Shown: positions 1-12,576 of the stretch, piece by piece
How the letters are laid out: each line of letters starts with the position of its first letter
How positions within the stretch are numbered: position 1 is the first letter of the stretch
Assembly: GCA_015680685.1 (NCBI GenBank)
Contig: MNCI01004501.1
Coordinates: 620,706-684,705, forward strand
DNA from: Gnetum montanum
Lineage: Eukaryota; Streptophyta; Gnetopsida; Gnetales; Gnetaceae
Length of the DNA stretch: 64,000 nucleotides
Reading direction: 5' to 3'
Program-made: the position numbers and the translations under genes
Notes under the pieces: model-generated
Databases searched by the model: none
The model's input: the letters and a program-made list of their open reading frames with translations, nothing else
Told to the model about the DNA's origin: nothing

Positions 1-1284
1 ATTTATGATCAAGTGTTTATAATCATTATATATAATCATTTATGTTTATGATTATAAATATATCATTATATATAACCAAGATTATAAATAACCGAGATAA
101 ATATAATCATTGGCTCCCTTGTAGTGACTCTTTGGTTAGGGGAGATTTATAAATAATTGGTTATTTATGATTATGGCAAGACATGTGCATCAGTGAAGAG
201 CTCGTCACCATTTTCCTCAGCATTGGCTAGGATCATCATAGCATGATCTTACTGCAGATCTTCCTAGGGTCTAGGCTACCAGAGGTGCAGACGTTCTCGT
301 TTTTAAAATTTACCATGTTAACAACCATATCATCCATTAGATTGCATCAATTAAAGAATATGTACATAAAGAAAAGGCCTCACTACATGCGAGAAGGTAA
401 GAAGAAATTATCAAATTTGAACTCTTTAAGTCCTTCTAATAAGCAGGAAAAATTGTTAAAATTATGACTAAAGTCAGGCCGCCATCTCAAATTGGCTAAT
501 AATTTTCATGTGCTAGCAAAAATTGTAACACTTTTGCATTTTATTAAAATGCATATTACAAACAAAATAGTAGTCACAATCTTAACAACTAAACGCATCT
601 ACTCCATGGTAACTGCTGAATTTCAAAGCACAGCTATAGAAATGATAAAACCTACACAAAATATACAAAGAGATAAAGAGAACATGAACTTACAAATGTT
701 CTTTTACATTGAAAAATGGTGTAGCAAAAGAGGATTACCCAAGATGGTAGCAGAAAATTACAATTTCAGAATTCCTTGCCATTCCAGAAAATATTGAAAA
801 AGAATAGAACCAAACTTTGGAACATGTTTGCATTGGGAATGCAAATGTATAGGAAAGCATGCTAAGTACTGATGATAGAAGAGCTCAATTTGAAGTGAAA
901 CTATGAAAATTACACAAAATCATCAAAATGTAATGTTCAACATGTTACAATTTACTATAAAAAATTAACAAAAACACACATAAAAAGACTAGCAGAAAGT
1001 TTGTTTCTAGAAAGGGATTCCAATAGCTAAAGGCTATTATTGACACAAAAACTTTAGAAGACCCTTCCCTTCAGGTTGTAGCTTCAACTGTAGCCATTAC
1101 TGTCCTTCCTCAAATGTCTCTGGCTCTACCCCTCATCCTACCCCTGCGTACAAAATTTTATGCTTAAAACATACATTCAGACAAAGCTACTCAAGAAACA
1201 TATTGGCCTAATTCATATATAAATTTTATCAAAAAAAAAGAAACCTAAATGAAGGGATTTTTTAGCTATTATAATAAAAATTTT
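1..1284. other. AT-rich sequence without a recognisable gene
   Basis: The first ~200 bases are AT-rich with many short TTATAAAT/ATAATCAT variants. Open frames between 243 and 797 are short and resemble no family I know. Around 1030-1150 the minus strand has an Arg/Gly-rich stretch after a possible splice acceptor (TACGCAG), which could be the relic of a last exon, but the frame is broken and I do not assign it. Confidence 0.4.
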
Positions 1285-2060
1285 ATCATGATTCACACCT
1301 CCTCTACCTCTGGGGTCCAAGCTACCACAAGTGTAGAGGTTCAGATTTTCGTTGCCATTGAGGTTGGTGTTTCTAGCATAGATGAGTGTGAGATTTGGAT
1401 CTTCCAGTAGTAGTTCCCTAGAGTAGAGTGAGGTTCCGGCATACTCGCTACCATTGGTGAACACCATGATGGCCAGGAAGTCACAGTCAAGGGTGCTAGC
1501 AACAATGGTCATGATCCAGGGCACGAGATTTGAGGCAATGTCAGAGTTGTGTCTAGAGTTTTTGGTTGAGCAAGTGACAAAGACGTGGCAGTGGACTGTA
1601 GCAGTGAAGTCACTGATGGTGATGCTATTGGTGTAGTACTACTACGGGTTGTCACCAAGCAAGAGCAAAAGCATGTGAATGCTGTCAGATGGAGTGGTAT
1701 CCATGGCTGCAAGGATGTTGGAGCTAAAGTAGCCACAGTCCCATCAGACCTTGTAGATGGCGATTTGTGCAAGCTAGGCCATGCCACAGGTAGTGTCGTT
1801 GGCATAGTCGAGCACATTGACATCGACCATGGCATTTCCATCGATTATTGATGACGTGTGCATGTTGTGGCCCTCAGTGTTGAGTGAGGATGTAGCAAGG
1901 GCCGACTAGCCTACTGCCTTATTGCTGCCTTGGTTGAAGAAGCACATGTCGATGAGCTTGTTATTGCAGTTGAAGCATGGACCACCATCATAGGTGCCTT
2001 TCCAGCACTCCAGCAGAGCTCCAAAGTTGACGTCATCGAAGCTAGTTTGGTTGGGCTAGG
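1285..2060 (-). pseudogene. Subtilisin-like serine protease (plant subtilase, S8) fragment
   Basis: Minus-strand translation in one frame gives a diverged plant subtilase catalytic-domain segment. In order it shows SFDDVNFG..CWKG, the region of the catalytic His (EGHNMHTS where active enzymes have DGHGTHT), the stretch GMA-stop-LAQIAIYKV, YFSSNILAAMD, a CSTKN block where the family has CSAGN, VPWIMTIVASTLDCDF, and EYAGTSLYSRE followed by LIYARN. This is about 250 residues of a protein that is usually ~750. The Asp region before it and the Ser region after it are absent. Several in-frame stops are present (around 2057, 1897, 1779, 1758 and in a doubled stop near 1650) but I see no frameshift, so decay is mainly by substitution. 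Plant subtilases are secreted or cell-wall proteases, often intronless; whether this copy arose by duplication or retroposition cannot be told here. Open frames on the plus strand at 1454-1851 are its antisense shadows. Confidence 0.85.
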
Positions 2061-2266
2061 CAGCTTGCAACAGCAGTTGCAGATGGAGATAGAGACAAAA
2101 TGGAAATGGAATTCTCATTCCCATTCCCACTCTGTATTTGGTTGCGTTTGGCCTTTTTAGGTGTGTATTAGGAATATGAAAATCTATGGCTCTTTGGTTC
2201 ATATTCTGTGCAACGGGAATACGAAAAGGTGTGGCTCTTCGATTCATGTTTTTTTCCATTTCATGG

Positions 2267-3065
2267 TGATGAGCCGCGATATCACGTCTGCCCTCGCAAT
2301 ATCACGTATGCGATATCGTGGCCCACCGCAACATCTATAAATAAGAGGCGGCTTTCCCTGTTTTAGGCACTTAAACTTAGACCCTTAGCCAAACTATAGT
2401 AGTTTTACCATTCCAGAGTTAGAATAATTTCCATGTGCCCGCAGTAGTAGTCATAAAGTGAATGAATCTTTATTCGAGCAAATTGTACCTGAGCACACAT
2501 TTTTGTATGGTAGTAAAGATGAACTTTTTGATAAACCTTGCAGCATGTGGACTAAGCTAAATAGGAATTAATTATTGTTAAATGTTTAAATGCTTTCCTA
2601 GATAATTAAATCTCTCTCAACCCTTGACTCTCCTAGTTAAGTGCATTTAGTATGACTGCTTAGAGCATGTGTGTAACGCTTGGTAATCTAGTAACAAGTA
2701 GCATTTGGTAATCCTAGCAGCGTTGCACTGGTTTAGGGTGTGTGCGGTAAGTGGGAACAGATACTGGTGCTAGGACAATTAGAACTTAGTTAGTGAATAG
2801 TTAATGAAAGTTAGTCACTTAGTTCTCTTCACCTTCCCCTATTAGCATAAGACATGAAAAAGATTAAATATATAAAAATCATATACCTCAAGCTTACTTA
2901 ACCATACAACCATGACAATACAAGTAAGTTTGGGAAGACAGTAATTGATTAACCTTAAGTGTTCCATTAGGGCGCGTAAGCACTTAGTCTTTGGAGTTCG
3001 ACTAGATCGCGCGTGAGACGGTTGTATTCATATGGTTGAGTGTAGGGGTACCTCGCCACTCATCA
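2267..3065 (+). mobile_element. Solo LTR of the Athila-like TGATGAG family
   Basis: The 799-bp unit starts TGATGAG and ends CTCATCA and is flanked on both sides by CATGG (2262-2266 and 3066-3070), a perfect 5-bp target duplication. The U3 holds GATATC palindrome variants (2274-2325) followed by a TATA box (CTATAAATAAG near 2335). The 3' part (AGGGGTACCTCGCCACTCATCA) matches the ends of the other family LTRs. No internal sequence is present, so it arose by recombination between the LTRs of a full element. The ~200 bases upstream (2061-2266) contain ATTCCCATTCCC/GAATGGAAT-type sequence that I cannot classify. Confidence 0.93.
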
Positions 3066-3137
3066 CATGGGATCTTACGTGGTGCATGATGTGGAAGGCA
3101 TTACTTGGAGGGCGAAAAATCCACTCCCCCTCCCCCC

Positions 3138-6100
3138 TGTCCTACGAGACGAGTTGGCCTCTCGGCCAAAAACATCCTATAAATAACTAATAGAGATGTC
3201 ATGAAACCTAAAGGATCTAGATTTAACCTTAATTTACTAACTCAAAAGGTAGCAATAAAATAGATAAAAATTATTAATTAAGTGCATAAATGCAGTAGAT
3301 CAATATAGTGTAGCCAAAATTTATAATTCTCACATATATAATTAAATAAAATTTATTTAATGAAAAGAAGAGATTTGTGTAATTACAAAAATGTAAATGT
3401 CTTAATATTCCACCTATTGCATCATAAAATAGTGCATAAAATAACAAATCCAACAACACTAGTTTCATCTCAATTGGACATCTAGATATAAAGATATTGA
3501 CATTTGAAAGTTACTAAATTAAATATTAAAATATTAATATATAATAAATAATATTAAATTTTATTGAATAGATAGCATGCGCCAAAATGAAAAATGTTCC
3601 TTGCAATCTCATAGTTCCAATGGCATAGCTGATAAATTCATATTTATCATACTTTATTATTTATTTACAAAAATAAGTACATGGCTTAAATATCCAGAAA
3701 GTGTACAAGGTTTCTATTTTACAAAAATACAAAATATACAAAAATTATTTCCAAGTTTGGAGGGTCTATCTTATATAGAATTGATTCACCTTTTGTTCCA
3801 TATGCCTCTTTCCGTGGTTTCCTAGCTATTTTGGGCTCTTTGCATTGAAATGCAAAAGAAGTTAAAATCCCTTAAATAAGAAATGCTATTTTACTTCCCT
3901 CTTTATGAAGCATAAGGTTTATGAACCAAAAGTCTTAGGTTATAGACTAGACAAAGGTTTTCAATAAACTATTCAAAAATGTTTTCTAGTCTAGAAATGC
4001 CACAAATTTTCCAAAAATTCAAAAGAAATCCAAATATTCAAAAGAATGTATATTTTATTCAGGGATTTCTGAAAGAAAGGTTTTGGTTATCCTCACTACC
4101 AAAAGAATATACCAATAGGTCTTGGAATAACCTTACTACTATTATCAGATTATCCTTGTGACTCCAAACAAGTCACTTATGGTTAAGTCTTGGTAATAGT
4201 CTCACTACTAATATCCTCAATAGTTAAGGCACATGTATCATTGGAAGGATAAGTCTTGACTATGCTTCACTACACACCTTTAAACTTAATTGCTCAGTGT
4301 CATGGTCTTGGCTAAATCCATAGCCTCACATGAACTTACAAATCAAAATCTAGGATAGGAAATCCATCCAATAACCCTTGTTTTTATGGGATGGGTCCTA
4401 CTAAAGAACACTTTATTACTACATGTAGATGGGGGTATCTAAAAAATTTGCAGCTCCCACTACCAACTAAGAAAAATTGGTCATATAAATATTATTATTT
4501 TATTCCAAAAAGTTAAAAGGTGTCCAAATTGGCCAAAAATTCATAACAGTTCAAATTCCATAAAATTCTTGCATAATCATATTTATGTTATAAGAAAATC
4601 CCAAATATTCATAAAATATCTAAGGGCAAGTTAGGCAAAATTTCCATAATTCCAAAAATTCACCAAAAGACAGAAAATGGTATGAACAAGATTAAAATAT
4701 TGTTTTTCAAAAAAGGTCCAGAATTACAAAAATCCAGTAGAATTACAGCATAATAATTAAAATTGTAGAAGAATAGAAAATAGAGATGAGGAAAGGAAAA
4801 TTCATAAAAATATGGAGCAACCATGTGAAAGAAAAGTAAAATAAACATCCTTACTTGTGTTAGCAATGCTTGTAGAATTTTCTTGTGTCTTCCTTTTTTG
4901 CCTAATGCTTTTAATTGGTTTTTGCTTTACTTAGCTTGTCACACTTGAAACTATTATTCAAACTATGATGAGATGTAACTAATGCCACAACCTATTTATA
5001 AGGGGAAGAACTAAATAAAAGAGGCCAAAATCGATTTCAAAATGAAGAAATGGAAAAAAAATATCTTTTGAAAAATGTAACAGAACATGATTTTACAAAA
5101 ATAGTGTGAAAAAATCTAATGGTAGAAAATGAGGGATGCAAACAGGTGGCACAGTAGAGAGAGGAAGGTGACGGATAAAATATGTACATAACATACTTTG
5201 TGTGGAACTTTTCCACATTTGTGTGATTTTCTCAATGGCCTTTAACTTTGAAATGAAATTTGATTTTGATTTTTTAATTTTTTAAATCAATTTTATTTTC
5301 ATAACTTTATTTTTCTAGTTTTCCATTTCCACTAATACCCTTAATGTTTAACACTCATATAACACACATTGGGACTTCAAATCAGATTCTATTTGAACAT
5401 ATGAGATCCTTATTAAGTATTCAACCTAATCGTATGCTGAAATCTTATCTAGGCATTACTTATCATGGTCATCTAATTCAAATGCTGAAACTTTTACGAT
5501 ATTTTAGCAAACTAGAAAATGTGGTATCTCAAGAATTGTAACTCTGATTTTAGTGAACCAATGATCAAAACCTATGCTTTCAAATGTTCCAAACACATCA
5601 CTAAGGTTAAATTCTAGGTAAGACATCATCCTAAGGTACTTCTCTAGTAGCTAATTTATATAATATTTAACTATAATTACAAGTGGACTCCGAATTCTAG
5701 TTTAATCATAAAAAGTAACGAGAGATATGTTCTGGGTAAGGTTAGGGTTCATAATTACTCCATGAACAAACTATTATATAATCACATGTGCATAATGAAA
5801 ATAATAGGTGCATAATTAAGCATAAATGTACATAAAGAAATAAATATGCATAGCCAAACACTTGTAAAGACATGATAATTGACAAAAGAAAAACTTCATG
5901 GGCTAACTGGATTTCAATATTTAATCATAAAATATAAAGTAGATCCATGATTGAGCTCCAATAGTAGTAAAATAAAGAATACAAGACTTTAACAAAATAT
6001 CCTAGCAAACTAGTAACAATAACAACAACAAAAACAACAATAATAGTGATGATAGTAATGTAATCCTATGATTTAACCAAGAATATTAGAGCTAATTTAT

Positions 6101-6184
6101 TAAAATTTATCTGACAACATTAAAGAATTGATCATATCCATTAAATTCAATAAGTAACCCTTTGCAAATTTTTAGGTTGTGACA
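3138..6184 (-). repeat. H1 3' LTR (left copy)
   Basis: About 3.05 kb, aligning along its length with 19498-22458. It is AT-rich. In element sense a TATA box (CTTATAAATAGG) lies at about 4991-5002, and the right copy has the counterpart near 21249-21260. The open frames inside (for example 3577-3825 and 5344-5541) are not conserved between copies and are not genes. Confidence 0.88.
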
Positions 6185-8756
6185 TTCTCCCGTCCAAGAA
6201 TTTTCCTCCTGAAAAATGTAAGGAAACTTAGTTCTCATATCTACCTTAGTTTCCCAAGTTTCCTCTTGATTTTCATGTCATTCATAAAGAAATTTTACCA
6301 TAGGAATGACTTTACTTTGCATATATCTTTCTTTTCTATCTATAATTCTATTGGAGTATTCTTAGTAAGTAACATTTGGTTGTAGATATATTTCTTCCCA
6401 TTGTATAGCATGGCTTTCATCTAGAACATACTTATTTCAAGTAGAGACATGGAAGACATTATGAATTTCTCCTAAACTTGATGGCAAAGTTAATTGGTAT
6501 GCTACTTTTCCAATCTTCTTGACTATTTCAAATGGACCTACATACCTTAGAGCTAATTTATCCTTTTGTCAAAATCTCATCTATCCTTTTATTGGAGATA
6601 ATTTTAAGAAGATCTAATCACCAACTTGAAATTCAAAAGTTCTTCTTCTTAATTTAGCATACTTCGTAAATCTATCCTAAGCAACCTTAACATACCCTTG
6701 GATTATGTAGACTTGCTCTGTGATTTGATCGATCAAGTCAGTGCTTAGCTACATTCTATCTTGCATGGTACTCCATGAAATAGGTGATTGACATGATCTA
6801 CCATAAAGTATTTCATCAGTAGCAGCGTTAAGACTTGCCTAATGACTATTGTTATATGAAAATTCTGCTAAAGGCAACATTTCATCCCAATCTTCCTTAT
6901 ATTGAAGTGTGTAAGCCCAGAGCATATCTTTCAAGATTTGATTTGCTTACTCTATTTGCCCATTTATTTAAGGATGATAAGAAAAAATTATATTTAGTTT
7001 AGTACCTAGATTTACTTGAAATACCTGCCAAAATCTCGAGATAATCTTACAATCTCTATTAGATATTATTTTAACTTGAATCCCATGTAATTTGATAATC
7101 TCCTTAATAAATAACTTAGCAATATCCTTAGTAGTTACAGTGGAGTGGGTAGCAAGAAAATGAGAAGATTTTGTTAGCAAATCTACCCCTATTAGTATAG
7201 CATTATGTTTCCTTCTTGTCTTTCGTAATTCCAAAATGAAGTCCATGGTAATAACCTCCCATTTCCATTATCATATGTCTTGAACATGAAGTAATCCTCC
7301 TAGTTTTTGATATTCTTCTTTAACTTGTTGATAAATTAAACATTTAGAAAAAAATTCAACTATCTCTTGCTTCATCTTAGTCCACCAATATTATCTTCTC
7401 AAGATTTGAAATACTCTATTATCCCTAGGATGCATTTGATATCTGCTTGTATGAGCCTCTTGTAGTAGTTTTTGTCTTACCACTTTGGATACATATAATC
7501 TGTCTTTGAACCTTAATTTATCTTTTTCTCCTTTTAGTAAATAATCAAAATAAATTTGACCTAATTTTTAAAGCTTTTCTTGGCACAATGCATCTAACTT
7601 TTATTCTTTAATAATCTCATCCATTAAACTTAATTGCATGATCAGGTTATTTATTCTTCTAGTTTTCCTACTAAGTGCATCTACTATGACATTTGGTTTT
7701 TCATGATGATACTTAATATCAAAATTATAGTCTAAAAGTAGTTCAATCCATCTTCTTTACTACAAATTTAATTGTGGTTGGATCATAAGATGTTACAAAC
7801 TCTTATGATCTATCCATAAGATTAGTTTCTCTCTAAACAAATAATGTTTCCAAAGTTTTAGTGCAAGAATAATAGTTGCTAACTCTATATCATGCATACG
7901 ATATCTAAATTCATGGTTCTTTAATTATTGAGAATTATAGGCAATGACATGTCCTTCTTGAAAGAGGACACATCCTAATCCTTCATTTGAAGCATTAGTA
8001 TACACATTTAATGCTTTACCTAGGATTGGTGTTACTAGAATAGGAGCTGATGTGGGTTGTTTCTTTAATTTTGAAAATGCTTGCTCACATTTTTCTATCA
8101 TTGAGATGATAGGTTCTTCATCAATAACTTGGTTAAAGGATATGTAATTTTAGTAAAATCTTTAGTGAACCTTTGATAGTAACTATCTAAACCCAAGAAA
8201 CTCCTTACTTTTGTTATAGTACTAGGTTTTGGCCAATCCAAATTACCTAAGTCTTCATTAAATCAATTTTCATCCCTACTTTTGATACTATATGGTCAAA
8301 AAATTTTACTTCTTTTTGTCAAAATGAGCACTTAGAAGATTGGGTGTATAATTGATTTTCCCTCAAAAGTTATAATACTTTCATTAGGTGTTCTGCATGT
8401 TTCTTCTCACTTTTAGAATATACCAAAATATCATCAATAAATACTATTACAAATTTATCCAAATAATGCCTTAGTATACTATTCATTAAATGCATAAATA
8501 CTGTAGGAGCATTCATTAACCTAAATGGTAATACAAGAAATTCATAGTGCCCATATGTTGTCCTAAATGTAGTCTTTGAAATATCTTCTTCTTTAATCCT
8601 TAGTTGATGATATTCAGACTTTAAATCCATTTTGAAAAATACAACTACATCCCTCAACTAATTAAATGAATCATCTATTGTAGGTAGAGGATATTTATTC
8701 TTAATAGTAACTTGGTTCAACCATCTATAATTAATGCATAGCTTTAAATTCCCGTC
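6185..8756 (-). pseudogene. H1 pol remainder: reverse transcriptase, RNase H, integrase, chromodomain
   Basis: Read right to left. RT spans about 8750-8370, with [28 protein letters not shown] and the catalytic box [10 protein letters not shown] intact. RNase H-like sequence follows to about 7600. The integrase core is at 7246-6968 (MDFILELRKTRRKHNAI, LTKSSHF). Its second catalytic Asp has become Asn (IISNRD where the family has SDRD), while the last Glu (GQIE) is followed at once by a stop. Near 6380-6190 a chromodomain-like tail is readable (IIDRKERYMQSKVIP, then NLGKVDMRTKFPYIF), the position expected for Tekay/Del chromoviruses. The polypurine tract follows directly. Many stops are spread through the region. 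Chromodomains direct integration to heterochromatin in this group. Confidence 0.85.
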
Positions 8757-9628
8757 CGATGAGTAGCTAGGTACCCCTACACTCAACCATACGAATCACA
8801 AGCATTCATGCATGATTCGGTTGAATTCCATGGATGGGACTAGTTGTGGCATCTAGATCATTATGCTTTGATCACAATTTGTTGTCTTCCCACTTGGACT
8901 AGTGGTAGCTTTGTTATGTATGGTTTAGCCCAAAGTGAGGCATATGATGTGGTTCCTAATTCTATGCTATACCACTATTGAGGATAGAAAGAGATAAATT
9001 GATTAACTAATGAATAATAATAAAAAAAGTCTAAATTAGCCTAAGATGATGGTATCCACACTTAATTGTCCATATATGTCTTAGACTTCTTGGAGCTACT
9101 TCTGGGATTAACAAGTGTACGTCATTGGTTATGTCAAATGATACCTCTGGGCGACCATGTACTTACACTTAAATGCTCATGATTAAGGTGTACATATTCT
9201 ACTTAACAACAAGAACAGTAAATAATAATAAATGAAAATGTTTAACTAGAGAAAGCATTAAATAATTAAAGCAACAATATTAATCTAAGTGGATGCTACA
9301 ATCATGGGAGTAATCTTGATCTTTATTACCAGTCATGTAACATGTCCAAGTACGTAACACTCAAACATATCATATGATTACAAACATCACACTACGGGTA
9401 TGCATTGGGAATAACAGACTGAAAAGAAGAAACTAAAAATTGAAACTATCTATTACTACTTTCTAAGCTATCTCATCCAAAAGCCCAAGTGCAGTATTTA
9501 TAGGCGAGGTTCAGATGAGGCGATGTTAAGTATCTGACGTTGCTTATTAGCCCTGATGTTGGGTACACGACATTGGGACTTTGACATCATGTATCTAACA
9601 TTGAGGCCCATCAAATCACAACTCATCA
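8757..9628 (-). repeat. M1 3' LTR
   Basis: In element sense the U3 begins at 9628. The repeat array (ACGTC/TGATGTC/GTGTACCCAAC variants) lies at 9612-9518 and the TATA box CCTATAAATACT at 9504-9493. The AATAAAGATC polyadenylation signal lies near 9320 and the end is at 8757 (first base C instead of T). A degenerate polypurine tract (TAATAGGCATA, versus CATGGGGGTA in relatives) adjoins at 9629. Confidence 0.9.
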
Positions 9629-9832
9629 TATGCCTATTACTGAATAAAAACTCATCCTCGAGTTAAATAAAAATGAGGAACAAGTTCTTTACAAAATATT
9701 GTGTAGGTATGGGATCATTGACTGACCCAAACAATGGACAAAATAACTGACTCTTTGCATGCTACAGTGGTGCAGTACAAAAATGGGACACATTATTACA
9801 AAACAAGATGAAACAAAATAAGACTAGAAAGC

Positions 9833-12576
9833 TCATGTAGTACTCATAGGTGATGGCTCTTCCATTGGGTGCTTCCCTTTGTCACCAAGTGGTTGAAACT
9901 TATATCAATTGAGCAAAGCCTACAACTTTTCTTCCTCTGTCATTGGATCATGCACCATCTAAGCTACTGTGTCAATGTGTGCTAGTGTCAGTACATCTCA
10001 AGGACATGGCAGCTGTAGAAACATGTTATTTGCTTTGATGTACCATGCTACGAATTATCGTCATTCCTCCTCGAAAGCCCTAGCTTTATCTCTTAGCTCA
10101 TGATAATCTATCAATCTTTGAGCTAGGTTCAAGGCTATATCTTTTTATCCCTGGTAGCTAGCTTTAACCACCTCTAATTTTATGTTTGCCACCTGTAACT
10201 TTTGCAAAGCATCCTTCTGATCTGCAAACTCTTGCTCATATATCACATCGCATAGGTGGTCTCCACTTGCTTCTCCAACTCACTTTGGGGATGACCTGCT
10301 ATTAACATGGCAAGGTTGACATATATGAGGTTAGCCAATGCTATGTATTTCTTCAAATATTTTATTTACAGGTCCTTATTTTTAACTTTTGCTTGTTGGA
10401 CCATGGCATAACTATCCAAAATGGCCTACCATTTAGAATTTTGTGCTACCAAGGAGCTAATGTGGGCCTTGGCCATCTTGATTTTCTTCTCATTAATTTC
10501 CTTATACATGCCAACCTGGTCATGGAAGTGTTCCTTTAACTTCTCATGTTTTTTAGCCTCGTTCTGCCATGTGCTAATCACAATTGCTATATTTTGACGA
10601 ATAGCGTGTACCTCCTCCATAGAGAGGGTTCTATTTTCTTAGGCCAATCTACTCATATCTTGGTTGATCCTCATCAGTTGTTCTCTTAACTAGTGGACAC
10701 TCTTTTCCAAAATGTTCTTTTGCTTCTTCAGTATGGTCAACCAAGCATTCTCTATAGCGAGCTACTTGTTCTCTTCTTGGGTAGTAGTTAGTGCCTTTTT
10801 ATGTGAATGGGTTCACACATCTGCAATGGAGGCATTTCAAATTGCCATATCCTTTTCTTACTCTGTAGATGCTCTCTCTTTCACTAGCTTGGCAAGCTCT
10901 TCTATCTGAAATTATTCTAGTTGGTCAAGCACAACAAATCGAGTAGGATCCCACCGTTCAGCTTGTAGGGTAGCCAGCTCTTCTTACAATCTTTGTACTT
11001 CAGCTTTTGCATGTTCTACCCTAACCTCAGCCATGACCAACTTTCCTTTGGTAGTGATGAGGTTTGATTGAGCTACAGTGACATCGTTGGGGATGTCAAA
11101 AAAAGTGGTCATCACTTGACCAGTTTGCAACAAATGATCAAGCATGTCCTCATGCACTATAAGAGTCATTGAGGTCTTGGCCAACATTTGTGCAGCCCTA
11201 GTTCCTGCCAAATCAATTGAAGGCACAACAAGAACATTGAATGACTCCTTGATGTGATTAGTGATCACCTCTGCAATGCCTACTACAACTTCATGTTGTA
11301 TTACCATGACTATGGTGCCTTCTCTAATTTCCAATGTGACTTGAAAGGATGCAGCATTCCTAGAGACCTGGCATGGCCATTGGGATCCCCCTCCTCCTAA
11401 CTAAATCAAGATCTCTTCCCTTATTGGATTGACTGATATGGTTGTCCATACAGCATCATCCATAACCCAGAAGAGATTGGTCTCATCCTTGATCCCCCAG
11501 TTGACGGTCTTAGTGGCTTGTTGCAGGTGGGTCATTGATGGTATATAATCTTGCAGTGATGGTGATGGAGCTTGTGCTTGTGGGTGCTGCTTAGGCTCTT
11601 GTTGCATTTTAGTTCGTAGTTCTACCTGGATTTCAGCTTCTTGCTCCTCACTAGAATCTTTTCTTGGTGCTACAATTTTGAGAAGCTCTACAAAGGAGGC
11701 ATGTTGGGCCTTCTGAAGGATATCATTGGTATATCCTAAGATTCTAGCGTGTTGGCACAACTTTTTAATTGGATAGGGGAATGGAAGTGTTGGTCTCCTT
11801 GACTTTGTTTCTTCGAACTATTGTTGAATTTCTATGAAATAGTACTGTGGAAGGTTAGCTAAAAATGTTTCCATTAAAATGGTACTTCCCCTAGCTGAAT
11901 AAGTGGAAATGCGATTGAGCCCTTTGGTGGGAAATAGGTGGTATATCCCAATCTTAAAGTAGGTTCTCTCTTCCAAAGTCATTTCATGGTATGACTTGTT
12001 CTCTTTATTGTACATCCATTTTAGCCATAATTTCTTTGTTTTGGAGTTAGATCTCGTGGATAGGTTAGCAACCTTAGCCCCTTCATTTGGATGGCTGAGA
12101 GCTGTAGCTATGTCTTTAACTACGTAAGAGATATTCACCCCATAGATATTCATAGTGGTACCTTCATCCTTATTATGCTAGAATTGATAGAGTTTCCCTA
12201 GGTACCATTCACCACTGTCTGATAGGATTGGCCACAATGGGAACACTTTGAGTTGCATTCACACTACTTATGGGGAAAATTCCACGAATGGGCCAAAGTT
12301 CATTTCCATAATGACTGAGGCCAATGTGGACTTTTCCAAGATGGCAGCAAGGTAGTTAAGGGGCAATGTTAGACGTTGTCCCTGTTTAGGAGCTGGTACT
12401 TCTATCACCTCCCCTTGGGTCAATTTCCTAGTAGTAGGGACCTCTTGATGGATACTGAAAGACTGGGCCTACTGTTCAGCATGTTCCTCGTGTTCTTCTT
12501 GTTGGCCATAGCCACCACATGGATGCTTAGCAGCTCTTTGTAAGGGTTCACCATGAGCACCTCTTTTTGGGGCCAT
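9833..12576 (-). pseudogene. M1 ORF2: second gene of unknown function with coiled-coil tail
   Basis: Starts at ATG 12576-12574 (MAPKRGAHGEPLQRAAKHP) and ends at TGA 9835-9833 (MEEPSPMSTT), about 914 codons with several stops. One frame runs from 12576 to about 10240, then a frameshift. The order is a basic, Gln/Glu-rich head; a SFSIHQ motif; a globular part (FPLWPILSDSGEWYLGKLYQF, HNKDEGTTMNIYGVNISYV, then LFPTKGLNRIS); a Gln/Pro-rich linker (HPQAQAPSPSLQDY); and a long Glu/Lys/Leu-rich C-terminal half with heptad character, probably coiled coil. The globular part faintly recalls the 'putative plant transposon protein' domain (PF20167) often found near Athila elements, but I cannot confirm this. 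There are no RT, integrase or envelope hallmarks. M2 carries the same start and end around a deletion. It lies where Athila elements carry an env-like ORF. Confidence 0.7.

Noticed and set aside
1030-1150. Possible last exon on the minus strand with an Arg/Gly-rich stretch after an AG acceptor
   Set aside because: The frame has stops, there is no second exon and no family match I can defend.
1454-1851. Plus-strand open frames of 60 and 88 codons in a less AT-rich stretch
   Set aside because: They are antisense to the subtilase pseudogene, whose minus-strand translation is collinear with a known family.
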